This document shows positions 1 to 9,104 of a stretch of 64,000 nt of DNA, piece by piece. A program made the position numbers and the translations under genes. Source of the stretch: Anthoceros angustus (Eukaryota > Streptophyta > Anthocerotopsida > Anthocerotales > Anthocerotaceae); assembly GCA_010909165.1 (NCBI GenBank), contig MU008163.1:1798001-1862000 (forward strand), given 5' to 3'. Positions within the stretch are counted from its first letter, which is position 1, and each line of letters starts with the position of its first letter. Under the pieces are notes generated by a model that saw nothing but the letters and a program-made list of their open reading frames with translations, had not been told where the DNA came from and made no database searches.

Positions 1-397
1 GGGGTTAAACCAGTATTCATCATTACTTATTACTAGATTACCTGGGTAGTGACTATATATGAGTGGAACGCAAATGGTTTTGTGAAAAAACTGATCACAA
101 AACACAGCAGCGTCCGCACGCCGAATGTGCCAAACACTCAAATGGACTTAGGGTCGTCAATTCAGGGATTAAACCAGCAGTCGTCGTTACTCGTTACTGG
201 GTCACCTAGGTAGTGGCTATTACGTATGTTGGTATCGGTTTTCCCAACAGCCCTTGAACGGAAGAATTGGTCGCTAAGGAGCAGAGATTAGGTGTAGAGA
301 ACTTTGGTGGTCTGTGACCTAGGGTTGTGGGAAACGAGTCTCGGCTGCGAGTGCTTGCGCTTGCCAAGCATTTTGAGCTGGTGGGCGCGCTGCGTAG
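1..397. other. 5' flank of the SKIP gene with a diverged direct repeat
   Basis: No gene is seen here. Two related stretches, about 1-60 and 168-230, share the pattern GGxTTAAACCAG...TACT...GGTAGTGxCTAT and form a diverged direct repeat of about 60 bp. The rest is presumably promoter and 5' leader of the SKIP gene that starts at 398. Confidence 0.5.
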
Positions 398-2239
398 ATG
401 GTCGTGATGTCGGCGGTGGAGCTGCTGGGGCATCTGCCGGAGCCTAAGCACAAGGCGGCTCCGGCTTACGATGTCTCCGCGGATGCCTGGTTCAAGGAGC
501 GGCTGGAGGTGGGCAAGCCGGGTTCAGGCACAGCTGCAATCCGGTTCAAGGAGCCCCCGCCATACGGGAAGAGGGCAGGCTTCGTGCCCCGCAGGGTTGA
601 GGATTTTGGAGATGGAGGAGCGTTTCCTGAAGTGCATGTGGCGCAGTACCCGCTCAACATGGGCCGGAAACAGGAAAGGCCGGACAGCAAGATTCTTCCG
701 GTCAGTGTGGATGCGGCGGGGAATATTGCGTTCGATGCTATTGTGAAGCAGGCGGAGAATGCATCCAAGACGGTGTTTTCGCAGCACCAGGATCTGGTGC
801 CCAAGCTGCCTACTGAGGTGGACACGGGTAGACCTGGTGAGGAGGAAATGGCGGAGAGTACGGAGAGAACGAAGGCCGTGTTGGAGAAGATCGTGAGTGC
901 CAGGTTGAGCGCTGCGCAGCCCAAGAGTTTGCCGTCTCATTCTACGGAGCCGGCTTACATCAAGTACACGCCGTCGCAGCAGTCGGCGGCGTTCAATTCT
1001 GGAGCTAAGGAGAGAGTGATCCGTATGGTGGAGATGCCCAAGGATCCCCTGGAGCCTCCCAAGTTCAAGCATAAGCGTGTGCCTAAAGCTTCTGGATCCC
1101 CTCCGGTGCCCGTTATGCACTCCCCGCCTCGGCCGGTGACTGTGAAGGATCAGCAGGATTGGAAGATCCCCCCTTGTATTTCTAACTGGAAGAATCCGAA
1201 AGGGTACACCATTCCGCTTGACAAGCGTTTGGCGGCAGATGGGAGGGGTTTGCAGGAAGTTCAGATTAATGATAACTTTGCTAAGTTTTCGGAGGCGCTA
1301 TATGTTGCAGAGCAGAAGGCTAGGGAAGCCGTGGAGATGAGATCGAAGATCCAGAGGGAGCTGATCCTGAAGGAGAAGGAGAAGAGGGAGCAGGAGCTCC
1401 GTATGCTGGCTCAGAGGGCTCGCATGGAAAGGGCAGGTGGTGGTGCAAGTGCTGGGGGGGATAGAGCTGGAGCGTCTGCTGGAGGCGGTGAAAGAGGGTT
1501 AGGTGTTAGTGGAGGAGCAGGGGATAGAGGTCATGGCGAAATGGATGGTGGAAGGGGAGGTCCTAGCAAGGAGGACCGGGTGAGGGAGACCAAGGAGGAA
1601 CGGGAAGAAAGGCAAAGGAGGGAGTCCATCAGGGAAGATAGGCGCAGAGAGAGGGAGAGGGAGAGGAGGTTGGAAGCTAAAGATGGCCCTGTCAGCAAGA
1701 AGAGCAAGCTCACCAGAGACAGGGACAGGGACGTCAGTGAAAAGGTTGCTCTTGGTATGGCACACGTTGCTGGAGGCGGTGAAGAGGTTATGTACGACCA
1801 GCGTCTGTTCAACCAGGAGCAGGGCATGGAGTCTGGCTTTGGGGCGGACGATTCCTACAATGTGTATGACAAGGGTTTGTTCTCGTCTCATACAGCTCTT
1901 GGAGGCCTTTACAGGCCTAGGAAAGATGCTGATAACGATGCTCCTGCCAACGATGAGCATCTCAAGACTGATAGGTTCAGAGCAGATAAAGGATTTGCAG
2001 GGGCTTCTGAAAGGCCAGGCCCAAGGGATCGACCTGTCGAGTTTGAACGGGATGCCGAGGAGGCAGATCCTTTTGGTCTCGACCAGTTTTTGACCGAGGT
2101 GAAGAAGGGGAAGAAGGCTTTAGATAAAATTGGTGGTGGAGGAACCATGCGAGCAAGTGGTGGTGGAGGCTCGAGAGACGCATATGAGGGTGGGTCTGGC
2201 AGGACCCGCGTCAATTTTGAGCGGGAGCGTGGCAGGTGA
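398..2239 (+). CDS. SKIP: SNW/SKI-interacting protein (SKIP), splicing and transcription coregulator
   Basis: Intronless 613-residue protein of the SNW/SKIP family. Family members are spliceosome components (Prp45/SNW1) that also act as transcriptional coregulators in the nucleus. The diagnostic S-N-W motif is at residues 262-264, followed by KNPKGYTIPLDKRLAADGRG and a conserved helical stretch to about residue 345. The C-terminal half is charged and R/E/D-rich with glycine runs, and ends with the conserved DPFGLDQFLTEVKKGKKALDKI block near residue 560. Length matches plant SKIP (about 600 residues). Translation could begin at M1 (398) or M4 (407). A complete single-exon SKIP is unremarkable for plants. 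Identification is very secure. Confidence 0.97.
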   Translation: MVVMSAVELLGHLPEPKHKAAPAYDVSADAWFKERLEVGKPGSGTAAIRFKEPPPYGKRAGFVPRRVEDFGDGGAFPEVHVAQYPLNMGRKQERPDSKILPVSVDAAGNIAFDAIVKQAENASKTVFSQHQDLVPKLPTEVDTGRPGEEEMAESTERTKAVLEKIVSARLSAAQPKSLPSHSTEPAYIKYTPSQQSAAFNSGAKERVIRMVEMPKDPLEPPKFKHKRVPKASGSPPVPVMHSPPRPVTVKDQQDWKIPPCISNWKNPKGYTIPLDKRLAADGRGLQEVQINDNFAKFSEALYVAEQKAREAVEMRSKIQRELILKEKEKREQELRMLAQRARMERAGGGASAGGDRAGASAGGGERGLGVSGGAGDRGHGEMDGGRGGPSKEDRVRETKEEREERQRRESIREDRRRERERERRLEAKDGPVSKKSKLTRDRDRDVSEKVALGMAHVAGGGEEVMYDQRLFNQEQGMESGFGADDSYNVYDKGLFSSHTALGGLYRPRKDADNDAPANDEHLKTDRFRADKGFAGASERPGPRDRPVEFERDAEEADPFGLDQFLTEVKKGKKALDKIGGGGTMRASGGGGSRDAYEGGSGRTRVNFERERGR

Positions 2240-3065
2240 GACTAGTTGGATCATTCTGAGAGCTGTATATTACTTTGTACGTGTGGGGAAGGTTCATGCG
2301 TAAGTTTGGTATAATTAAGGTGACTTTCACAATCACTAGTCTGTATTGATTGTACACATCTTAACAACTTATGCCGCTCCATTGCAACAAGATGTCCGGT
2401 CCAATAAGCTGTGAATGTTACAATCTGTGACAGGCATCTAGTGAACCATCAAACTTCCTTCTCTTGGTTTCAAGTAACAAATTATAGTAAATTCATCCCT
2501 ACATTGGTCAGGCACACAAAGTATGACGTGCTTCGAGCTTGTCGCCCTGAATTGTTTGTGCATCCCTGATTCTTTGCGTAGACTTTCTTCGTTCACCATC
2601 CCCTATGGGACAATTGTCTCCTTCATTGATGAGAATGTCTTCGGTAAAGTTCTTGGGTCTGTACTTTGTACAGAGAGTTGACAAGAAGCCTGACGTTCTG
2701 TTTGTGTCAGCCTGGGATAGATTGGGGTGTTCAGTCCAGTCTGCATCTTGTAGGCAAGCTTGCCCACAAGATACATACTGAACTATATTTCGTCCATATG
2801 GTCTGTAGACTAGCTCGTGGGCAAGCTGCTGCATGACTTGCGAGATCTTTGTCTACCGAAGACATGGAACTCGTGAGAGGATTTAAAGAAGAGGGGATTC
2901 TCCATGGCAGAAACAAACATTAAACAAGAGGAGGAAGAAGGAAAAAGAATTTATAGTCGGCCAAGTGATATACCGTTTAAGTTTTTTTTGAGTTTCGAGA
3001 TCTTGGGCCAATTTGAGCAAAGGCCAAACTCCATCATTGGATTTTAGGCACGCATCAGCCCAAGG
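2240..3065. other. Intergenic region between SKIP and PPR-A
   Basis: This is the 3' flank of SKIP and of the convergent PPR-A. A minus-strand open frame at 2508-2834 (108 codons) has no recognisable domain and no supporting splice structure, so I do not call it a gene. Nothing else is seen. Confidence 0.5.
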
Positions 3066-5552
3066 TTAAAATGCCAGTTCCAGATGTCTGGGTGCTTCTT
3101 GCAAATTGAGGTGCCTTAGCGTGGCATGGATCTCTTCAATCTGTGGATGTCTGGTATCTCCCACCACAAACACATGCATAGTCCCCAAGTGCTCTGTCCA
3201 GCTCTGACCGGCCGTTTTCCAAGCTCGTTCACTTAGTCTCAACTCTTGTATCTTCCTGGCATCCTCCCACCTCTGCGCAAGAGAATACATGCTTGACATA
3301 ACCACATAGGCTGCTCCATATTTGGGGTCCAACTTGACTACACCATCAAAGGCACGCCTTCCCAGCTCTATATTTTGGTAAGTCCGGCAGGCACCCAGTA
3401 AAGACAACCACATGGTTACATCAGGCTCAGTGGGCATGGTCAAGAGAACAGTCTCAGCATCGAGTAAACGTCCTGCGCGGCTGAGGAGGTCCACGAGGCA
3501 AGCATAATGGCGAGCAGTCGGGGTTATGCTGTAAAGATTGCTCATGGAATGAAAGAAGGCAAGGCCCTCCTCGACTAGGCCAGCATGACTGCACGCAGCC
3601 AACAATGATATAAACGTGATTCCATCAGGCTCTACACCCGCCTTTTGCATATCCAAAAAGCACTGCAAGCTGCTTGCACAGTCGCCATGCCTTGCATGTG
3701 CTGCAATCATTGAATTCCACAAGACTGGGTGATGCTTAGGCAGGCTGTCGAAGACACATCGGGCCTTCACTATGCTCCCACATTTGCTGTACGCATGTAC
3801 AAGGTTGCTAGCTGCATTCACACTCCAGTCTACTTCGCTGTCTATTATGTCCTGATGAATCTGCATGCATACATCAAGAGCTCCAACGTTGCTGCACACC
3901 TTAAGGATACTGAGAAATGCCGCCTGATCTGGTTGCACACCCTGCCCCTTCATTCTGGAATAAAGTTCTATGGCCTTATCTACCTGATTTTGCTCAGCAT
4001 ATCCTTCTATCATTGCTGTCCAGGATACCACATTTGGATGTTGAATTTTGTTGAATACTTGCTCTGCATCCACCATATTGCCACACTTCCCATACAAGTG
4101 GATGAGACTGTTACAAATAAAGAGATCCCTCCCAAAACCCCTCCTCACCACTTCAGCGTGCACGAGTTTAGCCTTTGCCAGGCAGTCTAGTCTAGCTGAT
4201 TCCCTCCCCATGAACGTCTCCTCTTCCATCGCTGCCAAGCATGCACATGCTTTAAGCACACTAACGAAGGTCCAATTATCTGGCCTTATACCAACCTCTA
4301 GCATTTGAGAGTAGAGAAGTAGGGCCTTTCCACCCTGTCCTTGCTGAGCATACCCTCCAATCATTGCACTCCACGATACCACATCCCGCTGAGGCAACCT
4401 ATCAAAAACATTCTGCGCATCTGACATGCTCCCACATTTAGCATACATGTCAACCAGAGTCGTGCCAACAAACAACCCCAATTCACATCCTTGTTTCACA
4501 ACTTGAGCATGAATCTCCCGGCCCCTTACAAGACTATCTGCTTTGACATACTGTCCACTGACAAACAACTCCTGCTCACTTGCTGCCAGGCTGCCACAGG
4601 ACTTGAGGGCACTGACAAACGTGCGCTCATTTGGCCTCACAGACCCATCCAGCATTTGGGCATAGAGTTGCAGTGCCTTATTGCCCTGCTCTTGCTGCGC
4701 ATACCCAGAAATCATGGCATTCCAGGCCACCACATCACGCTCCGTCAAAGTGTCAAACACACGCTCAGCATCCACCATGCTCCCACATTTGGCATACATG
4801 TCCACGAGAGTAGTGCCTACAATGAGGTCCGAACCGTGGCCAAACTCGACAGCTTCAGCGTGGATGCCCCTCCCCTCTTCCAGTTCTGCTAACCTAGCAC
4901 ACACTTTCATCAAGCTCAGCAGAAGGTACTTGCTTGGCTGGAAGCTGTCCCCGCGCATCTGCTTGTAGCTTATCAGAGCGTCTCGATACCGTCCCCCTTT
5001 CATGTGTGCTGATATCATTGCAGTCCATGAGAAAACATTACGTCGGGACGGCCTATGCGCTGCATCTGGAAGATCCTCACATTTCACAGACCTCTTCACA
5101 ACAGCACTCCCAGACCCATCATCTGCCCCTGCACAATGCCCCTCCAACCCAGCATCCCACCTGGCCAGCTCTCCACCCAACAACCCAAGCGTCTGCGGAC
5201 TATTCAGCCGCAGGGGCTCTTTGGTGGCTTTGTGCCTGAAGTCAGGATGCTGGGGCCTACTCTTATCGGGCCTCCTGTCCCACAATCTTTCAGGATGAAG
5301 GCAGAAGTATTCCCACAAGAGCTGCTGCCGCTCCCTCCCCAAACTTCCACACCTAATCCTTGCAGCAGGAGCTCGAGAGCACTGCCCCAGGGTCCCCAGC
5401 TTGAAGCTCCCCAACACCACATATCCGCCACCTCCAGATAGTAAATGTTTAGCTGGCCAGACCAAACCAAGCGGCTGCCGTTCTTGCTGCAGCACCCAAA
5501 TGCCTGCATCCGACACCCTCACATACCAAGGCCCTTGTTCTAGTTTTCGCAT
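3066..5552 (-). CDS. PPR-A: PLS-class PPR protein with N-terminal OSB-like PDF module and E/E+ tail
   Basis: Intronless 828-residue protein. From about residue 170 it is built of PLS-type PPR motifs, with recurring NVFSWTAMISAH, LVDMYAKCGSMVDAERVF and DVVAWNAMISGYAQQ signatures. It ends in an E/E+ tail (MHVFVVGDTRHPQIEEIHA) with no DYW domain. Such proteins bind organellar RNA and usually guide C-to-U editing with a partner deaminase. Residues 73-135 resemble the PDF motif of organellar ssDNA-binding OSB proteins: LLW at 78-80, PDFRHK at 103-108, ELARWDAG near 128-135. The usual QWWDNR is degraded to RLWDRR. The N-terminus matches PPR-B over about 140 residues, in inverted orientation. Its start lies 130 bp from the divergent zinc-finger gene, implying a shared promoter. 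Confidence 0.92.
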   Translation of the reverse strand: MRKLEQGPWYVRVSDAGIWVLQQERQPLGLVWPAKHLLSGGGGYVVLGSFKLGTLGQCSRAPAARIRCGSLGRERQQLLWEYFCLHPERLWDRRPDKSRPQHPDFRHKATKEPLRLNSPQTLGLLGGELARWDAGLEGHCAGADDGSGSAVVKRSVKCEDLPDAAHRPSRRNVFSWTAMISAHMKGGRYRDALISYKQMRGDSFQPSKYLLLSLMKVCARLAELEEGRGIHAEAVEFGHGSDLIVGTTLVDMYAKCGSMVDAERVFDTLTERDVVAWNAMISGYAQQEQGNKALQLYAQMLDGSVRPNERTFVSALKSCGSLAASEQELFVSGQYVKADSLVRGREIHAQVVKQGCELGLFVGTTLVDMYAKCGSMSDAQNVFDRLPQRDVVSWSAMIGGYAQQGQGGKALLLYSQMLEVGIRPDNWTFVSVLKACACLAAMEEETFMGRESARLDCLAKAKLVHAEVVRRGFGRDLFICNSLIHLYGKCGNMVDAEQVFNKIQHPNVVSWTAMIEGYAEQNQVDKAIELYSRMKGQGVQPDQAAFLSILKVCSNVGALDVCMQIHQDIIDSEVDWSVNAASNLVHAYSKCGSIVKARCVFDSLPKHHPVLWNSMIAAHARHGDCASSLQCFLDMQKAGVEPDGITFISLLAACSHAGLVEEGLAFFHSMSNLYSITPTARHYACLVDLLSRAGRLLDAETVLLTMPTEPDVTMWLSLLGACRTYQNIELGRRAFDGVVKLDPKYGAAYVVMSSMYSLAQRWEDARKIQELRLSERAWKTAGQSWTEHLGTMHVFVVGDTRHPQIEEIHATLRHLNLQEAPRHLELAF

Positions 5553-5682
5553 CAGATCTTATGTGAGGAATCAATGAAAACGACGCTCCTTCTTAAAGGA
5601 GCACAACATTTCCCCACAGAGAGTTTATCAGCCAGCGCAAGTGCACTAGGTCTAACCTGGAAACCCAATTCAACAGGCAAAC

Positions 5683-6093
5683 ATGGCAGGCAGCTCAAGC
5701 TCGACGAGGACGCAGCTCGACCACGAAGGGTCCTCCACAGGATGGGTGGAAGCTTACACAACATGCCCACATCTCCATCACGTGGCTTTGGACGGCTGCT
5801 CGTTTCCTGGCCCGGACTCTGTGTGCAAGCAGTGCGAGGACCCGTCAGAAAATTGGCTATGCTTGAGCTGCCTCGAAGTCCTGTGCGGTCGCTACATGAA
5901 CGGCCATATGCTTCGTCACTCTGAGGAGGAAGGCCATCCTGTAGCCATCAGCTACCGAGATCTCTCTGTCTGGTGTTTCGCTTGCGACCACTACCTGGAC
6001 GGGCAGGTGATCACAGCCTTAAGGCCTGCCTTCGAGAAGCTGCACGAGCACAAGTTCGGTGTGCCCCCTCCGCCACGCCACACGCAGACATAA
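5683..6093 (+). CDS. Single-domain ZnF-UBP (BUZ) ubiquitin-binding protein
   Basis: A 136-residue protein that is almost entirely one UBP-type zinc finger, of the kind found at the C-terminus of HDAC6 and in deubiquitinases. Zinc-ligand candidates are C28 and H30, C48 and C51, C60 and C63, C68, H75, H79 or H85, and C98 and C101. The pocket signature CGRYMNGHML (R70, Y71) and W97 correspond to residues that in HDAC6 clasp the free C-terminal Gly-Gly of ubiquitin, so binding of unanchored ubiquitin tails is the likely role. No deacetylase or protease domain is present. An in-frame stop lies just before the ATG at 5683 in the plus frame, which supports this start. The gene is divergent from PPR-A. 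Confidence 0.9.
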   Translation: MAGSSSSTRTQLDHEGSSTGWVEAYTTCPHLHHVALDGCSFPGPDSVCKQCEDPSENWLCLSCLEVLCGRYMNGHMLRHSEEEGHPVAISYRDLSVWCFACDHYLDGQVITALRPAFEKLHEHKFGVPPPPRHTQT

Positions 6094-6830
6094 GGAGTTC
6101 TCAATCTCTTTGAAATGTCTCACCATTCCTGCATGAGGCGAGGCAACGTGCCAGTGGAGAGGACGTCCTTCGTAGACAATGGACTTCCTGCTGGATTTGA
6201 GAGAAGGATGATGTGACGAGGACGCTGTGATTTTGATTAGCCTTCGCCCTTGTTTGTAAAAATTTTGATAGGTGTGATGTTTTGTACAAAGTGTTGCTGG
6301 CCGTGAGGTGCGGCCATGAGATGAGCTCGCAACGTGCAAGATGGCCAAGCGACGGCTATGGAGAGGATTTCCTGCACAGTGTGTCGTCCATATCAGGGTT
6401 TTGGATAGGAGATCAATTCATGAGGACGCTGTGATTTAGGCTTTAGCTGAAAGAGATGACATTGATGAGGATGCTGTAAGTTAGGCTAGCTGGAAGAGAT
6501 GAATTGATGAGGACGCTGTGATTCAGCCTGAATCGGATGAAGAGATGACATCCATGAGTACGCTGTGACTTGGCTCGCTGCAGAGGTGCGTCAAATTTTC
6601 AAGCGAACCTGTCGATTGCAAATTGTTGTAGACGTGCTTCATCAGAATGGCGCACTATCGGTGACACCATGCTCGAAATTGAGGAAGAAGGGCGTAGCCT
6701 AGAGGATCGAGTTTAGGGGCAGGTAGTTTTGTTGATGGTTGTAAAATTAATAAATTTGAAGATAAAAAATATCCATGATAGATAAGGGGGCTGATACTCC
6801 AAGCCGGGTCCGTGCGCCGCTGAAATTAAC
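6094..6830. other. Intergenic region between ZnF-UBP and PPR-B
   Basis: No coding region is seen. The stretch holds the degenerate GAGGACGCTGTGA repeat (listed separately) and the 5' flank of PPR-B. Confidence 0.5.
6211..6580. repeat. Degenerate 40-50 bp tandem repeat, core ATGAGGACGCTGTGA
   Basis: The core occurs near 6216, 6420, 6465, 6506 and 6554. It is followed in most copies by a T/AGGCT...GAAGAGATGA segment. The last four copies are head to tail with spacing of about 45 bp; the first is about 200 bp upstream. Confidence 0.7.
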
Positions 6831-9104
6831 ATGGCGATGGCGCTGGATCTGCCATTGCAACAACGGCCACGGAATTCGAGGCTCTCGGATGCCCGCATTG
6901 GGGTGCTGAAGCAGCAAGGGCCGCTGCTGTGGCCAGTTAAGCATTTCGTATCCGGGGATGGTGGGTGTGGGGTGTTGGGGAGCTTCAAGCTGGGCGCCCT
7001 GGGGCAGTGCTCCCAAGCTCCTGCTGCAGGAAGCAGTGGACAAATTTCAAGGAAGGAGCGGCAGGAGCTCTTGTGGGAAGACTTCTTCCTTGATCCTACG
7101 CAATGGTGGGACAACAGGCCCGATAAGAGAAGTCCCCGGCATCCTGACTTCAGGCACAAAGCCACCAAGGAGCCCCTGTGGCTGAACAGTCCTAAGAAGC
7201 CTGGGTGGGTGGATGATGAGCTGGCCCGGTGGGATGCTGGGTTGGAGGGGCATTATGCAGGGACTGAGGATGGGTCAGGGGATTCGATGGTTAGAATGTT
7301 GAGGAGAACTTGTGAGGAGGGAGATTTGGGGGAGGCTGTCGGGGCCTTGGAGCTGCTGTTGCAGAGAGGGTTTCCCATAAGCCAGTCTCTCTTCTATCCT
7401 GTTCTGAAGAGGTGCATGGCAGAAGAGGGGCTTCTGTTTGGTAGGCGTGTTCATGCTCTTGCTGTGGGAAGTGGGTATGATTCGCACCCGTTTGTGGCTA
7501 ATCACATCATTGGCATGTATGCTTATCATGGAGAGCTGGAGGAGGCAGCACATGTTTTCTGTAAGTTGCCCTCCCCTGATGTGTATATGTGGGCCACAAT
7601 GATTTTCGCACGGGCTAACCATGGACAGCCTGTGGAGGCTGTGAAGCTGTATCAGCAAATGCGGGACACCAATGTGAAGGCAGATAACCGCATATTTGTG
7701 GCAGTCCTGAAAGCGTGTGCCTCTGCGGTGGATCTGGCTGCAGGCAGGCAGGTGCATCGGGATATTGTGAAGAGTGATTTGACGGCCGATATTTTTGTTG
7801 GGTCCAGCCTGGTGAATATGTATGCCAAATGCGGGAGCTTGGACGAAGCTCGGGAGGTGTTTGACAGGTTGGCCACAAGGGATGTGGTGACATGGACTAC
7901 CATGATTTCAGGATATACGCAGCAAGAGCGTGGTCGGGAGGCCATGGCTCTCTTTGCGAAAATGCAAGAGGATGGTATAATTGTTGCAGATAAAGTTTCC
8001 TTGGCGTGCCTTCTACAAGCATGTGCCAGGGTCGGAGCTCTGCAGCAGGGCAAGCAGCTTCATGCGCAGATTGAGAAAAGGGGGTTGGAAGATGAAGTGC
8101 TACTGGGCAGCGCTCTGGTGGACATGTACGCAAAATGTGGAAGCTTGGATGAAGCCCGGAGAGTTTTGAAGAGGTTACCCACAAGAGACGTCGTGACATG
8201 GAATGCTTTGCTCAATGGCTACGCTGAGCATGGGCATGGTGACCTGGCCATGCAATGTTTTGAAGACATGGGTCGGCAAGGTGTCCAGCCTGATGAGACA
8301 ACTTTCATTTCTCTGCTTGTGGCATGTAGTCATGCTGGCCTGGTTCAAGAGGGCCAGCGCTATTTCAGAATGATGGCTGACGACTACGGCATTGTTCCCA
8401 CTGCGTATCACTACAGCTGCATGGTTGATCTTCTTGGACGATCTGGCTGTCTGGATGAGGCCGAAAAATTGATGCAAACGCCGACATTTGAGAAGAATCC
8501 TGTTGGTTGGAAGGCTTTGCTCAGTGCTTGCAAAAACCATGGTGATTTAGAGCGTGGTAGACGGTGCTTTGACCGTCTTGTGGAGCTGGAACCTGAAAGT
8601 GCAAGCTCGTACGTGCTTTTGGGGAACATCTATGCGAATGCAGGGATGTGGGGTGATGTAGACAGACTAGAAAAATTGAGAAAGTCAGCAGGGGCTATGA
8701 AGAAGCCAGCGAAAGCATGCATTGAAGTGAAGAATGAGGTGCATGAGTTCACGGTAGGAGAAGATAGGTCCGACATTTATGGCAAGCTGAAGAGTGTGAA
8801 TACGAGGCTGAAGGAGGAAGGAGGCCATGTGCCGCACACGCAGTTAGTTTTGAAGGCAGTGACTGAGCAGGAGAAGGAGGATTCTTTGTGTGGACATGCC
8901 GAAAAGTTGGCCTTGGCTTATGGTTTGATGAACACCCCAGATGGCACAACTTTGATAGTTACAAAAAACCTTCGAATGTGTAATGACTGCCACAGCAGCA
9001 CCAAGATTATGTCTCATCTTGAGAAGCGGGAGATTGTTGTCAGAGATGCTCATCGAGTACACCGTTTTTTGGATGGTTCATGCTCATGTGGGGATCGGCA
9101 TTAA
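6831..9104 (+). CDS. PPR-B: PLS-class PPR editing factor with OSB-like PDF module and DYW-type deaminase domain
   Basis: Intronless 757-residue protein with three parts. Residues 79-135 form a well-kept PDF-type module: LLWEDFF at 80-86, QWWDNR at 91-96, PDFRHK at 105-110, then WLNSP and ELARWDAG. This is the motif that binds single-stranded DNA in plant OSB proteins. PLS-type PPR repeats follow. The E/E+ and DYW-type cytidine deaminase domain closes the protein with HAE (H689, E691), CNDC (C717, C720) and CSCG (C751, C753), so the zinc and catalytic residues are retained. The last three residues are DRH rather than DYW. The predicted role is organellar C-to-U RNA editing. It converges on the S14 gene 391 bp downstream. 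Confidence 0.94.
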   Translation: MAMALDLPLQQRPRNSRLSDARIGVLKQQGPLLWPVKHFVSGDGGCGVLGSFKLGALGQCSQAPAAGSSGQISRKERQELLWEDFFLDPTQWWDNRPDKRSPRHPDFRHKATKEPLWLNSPKKPGWVDDELARWDAGLEGHYAGTEDGSGDSMVRMLRRTCEEGDLGEAVGALELLLQRGFPISQSLFYPVLKRCMAEEGLLFGRRVHALAVGSGYDSHPFVANHIIGMYAYHGELEEAAHVFCKLPSPDVYMWATMIFARANHGQPVEAVKLYQQMRDTNVKADNRIFVAVLKACASAVDLAAGRQVHRDIVKSDLTADIFVGSSLVNMYAKCGSLDEAREVFDRLATRDVVTWTTMISGYTQQERGREAMALFAKMQEDGIIVADKVSLACLLQACARVGALQQGKQLHAQIEKRGLEDEVLLGSALVDMYAKCGSLDEARRVLKRLPTRDVVTWNALLNGYAEHGHGDLAMQCFEDMGRQGVQPDETTFISLLVACSHAGLVQEGQRYFRMMADDYGIVPTAYHYSCMVDLLGRSGCLDEAEKLMQTPTFEKNPVGWKALLSACKNHGDLERGRRCFDRLVELEPESASSYVLLGNIYANAGMWGDVDRLEKLRKSAGAMKKPAKACIEVKNEVHEFTVGEDRSDIYGKLKSVNTRLKEEGGHVPHTQLVLKAVTEQEKEDSLCGHAEKLALAYGLMNTPDGTTLIVTKNLRMCNDCHSSTKIMSHLEKREIVVRDAHRVHRFLDGSCSCGDRH

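Noticed and set aside
466-1120. Long antisense open frames inside SKIP
   Set aside because: They are shadows of a GC-rich coding sequence with no motif of their own.
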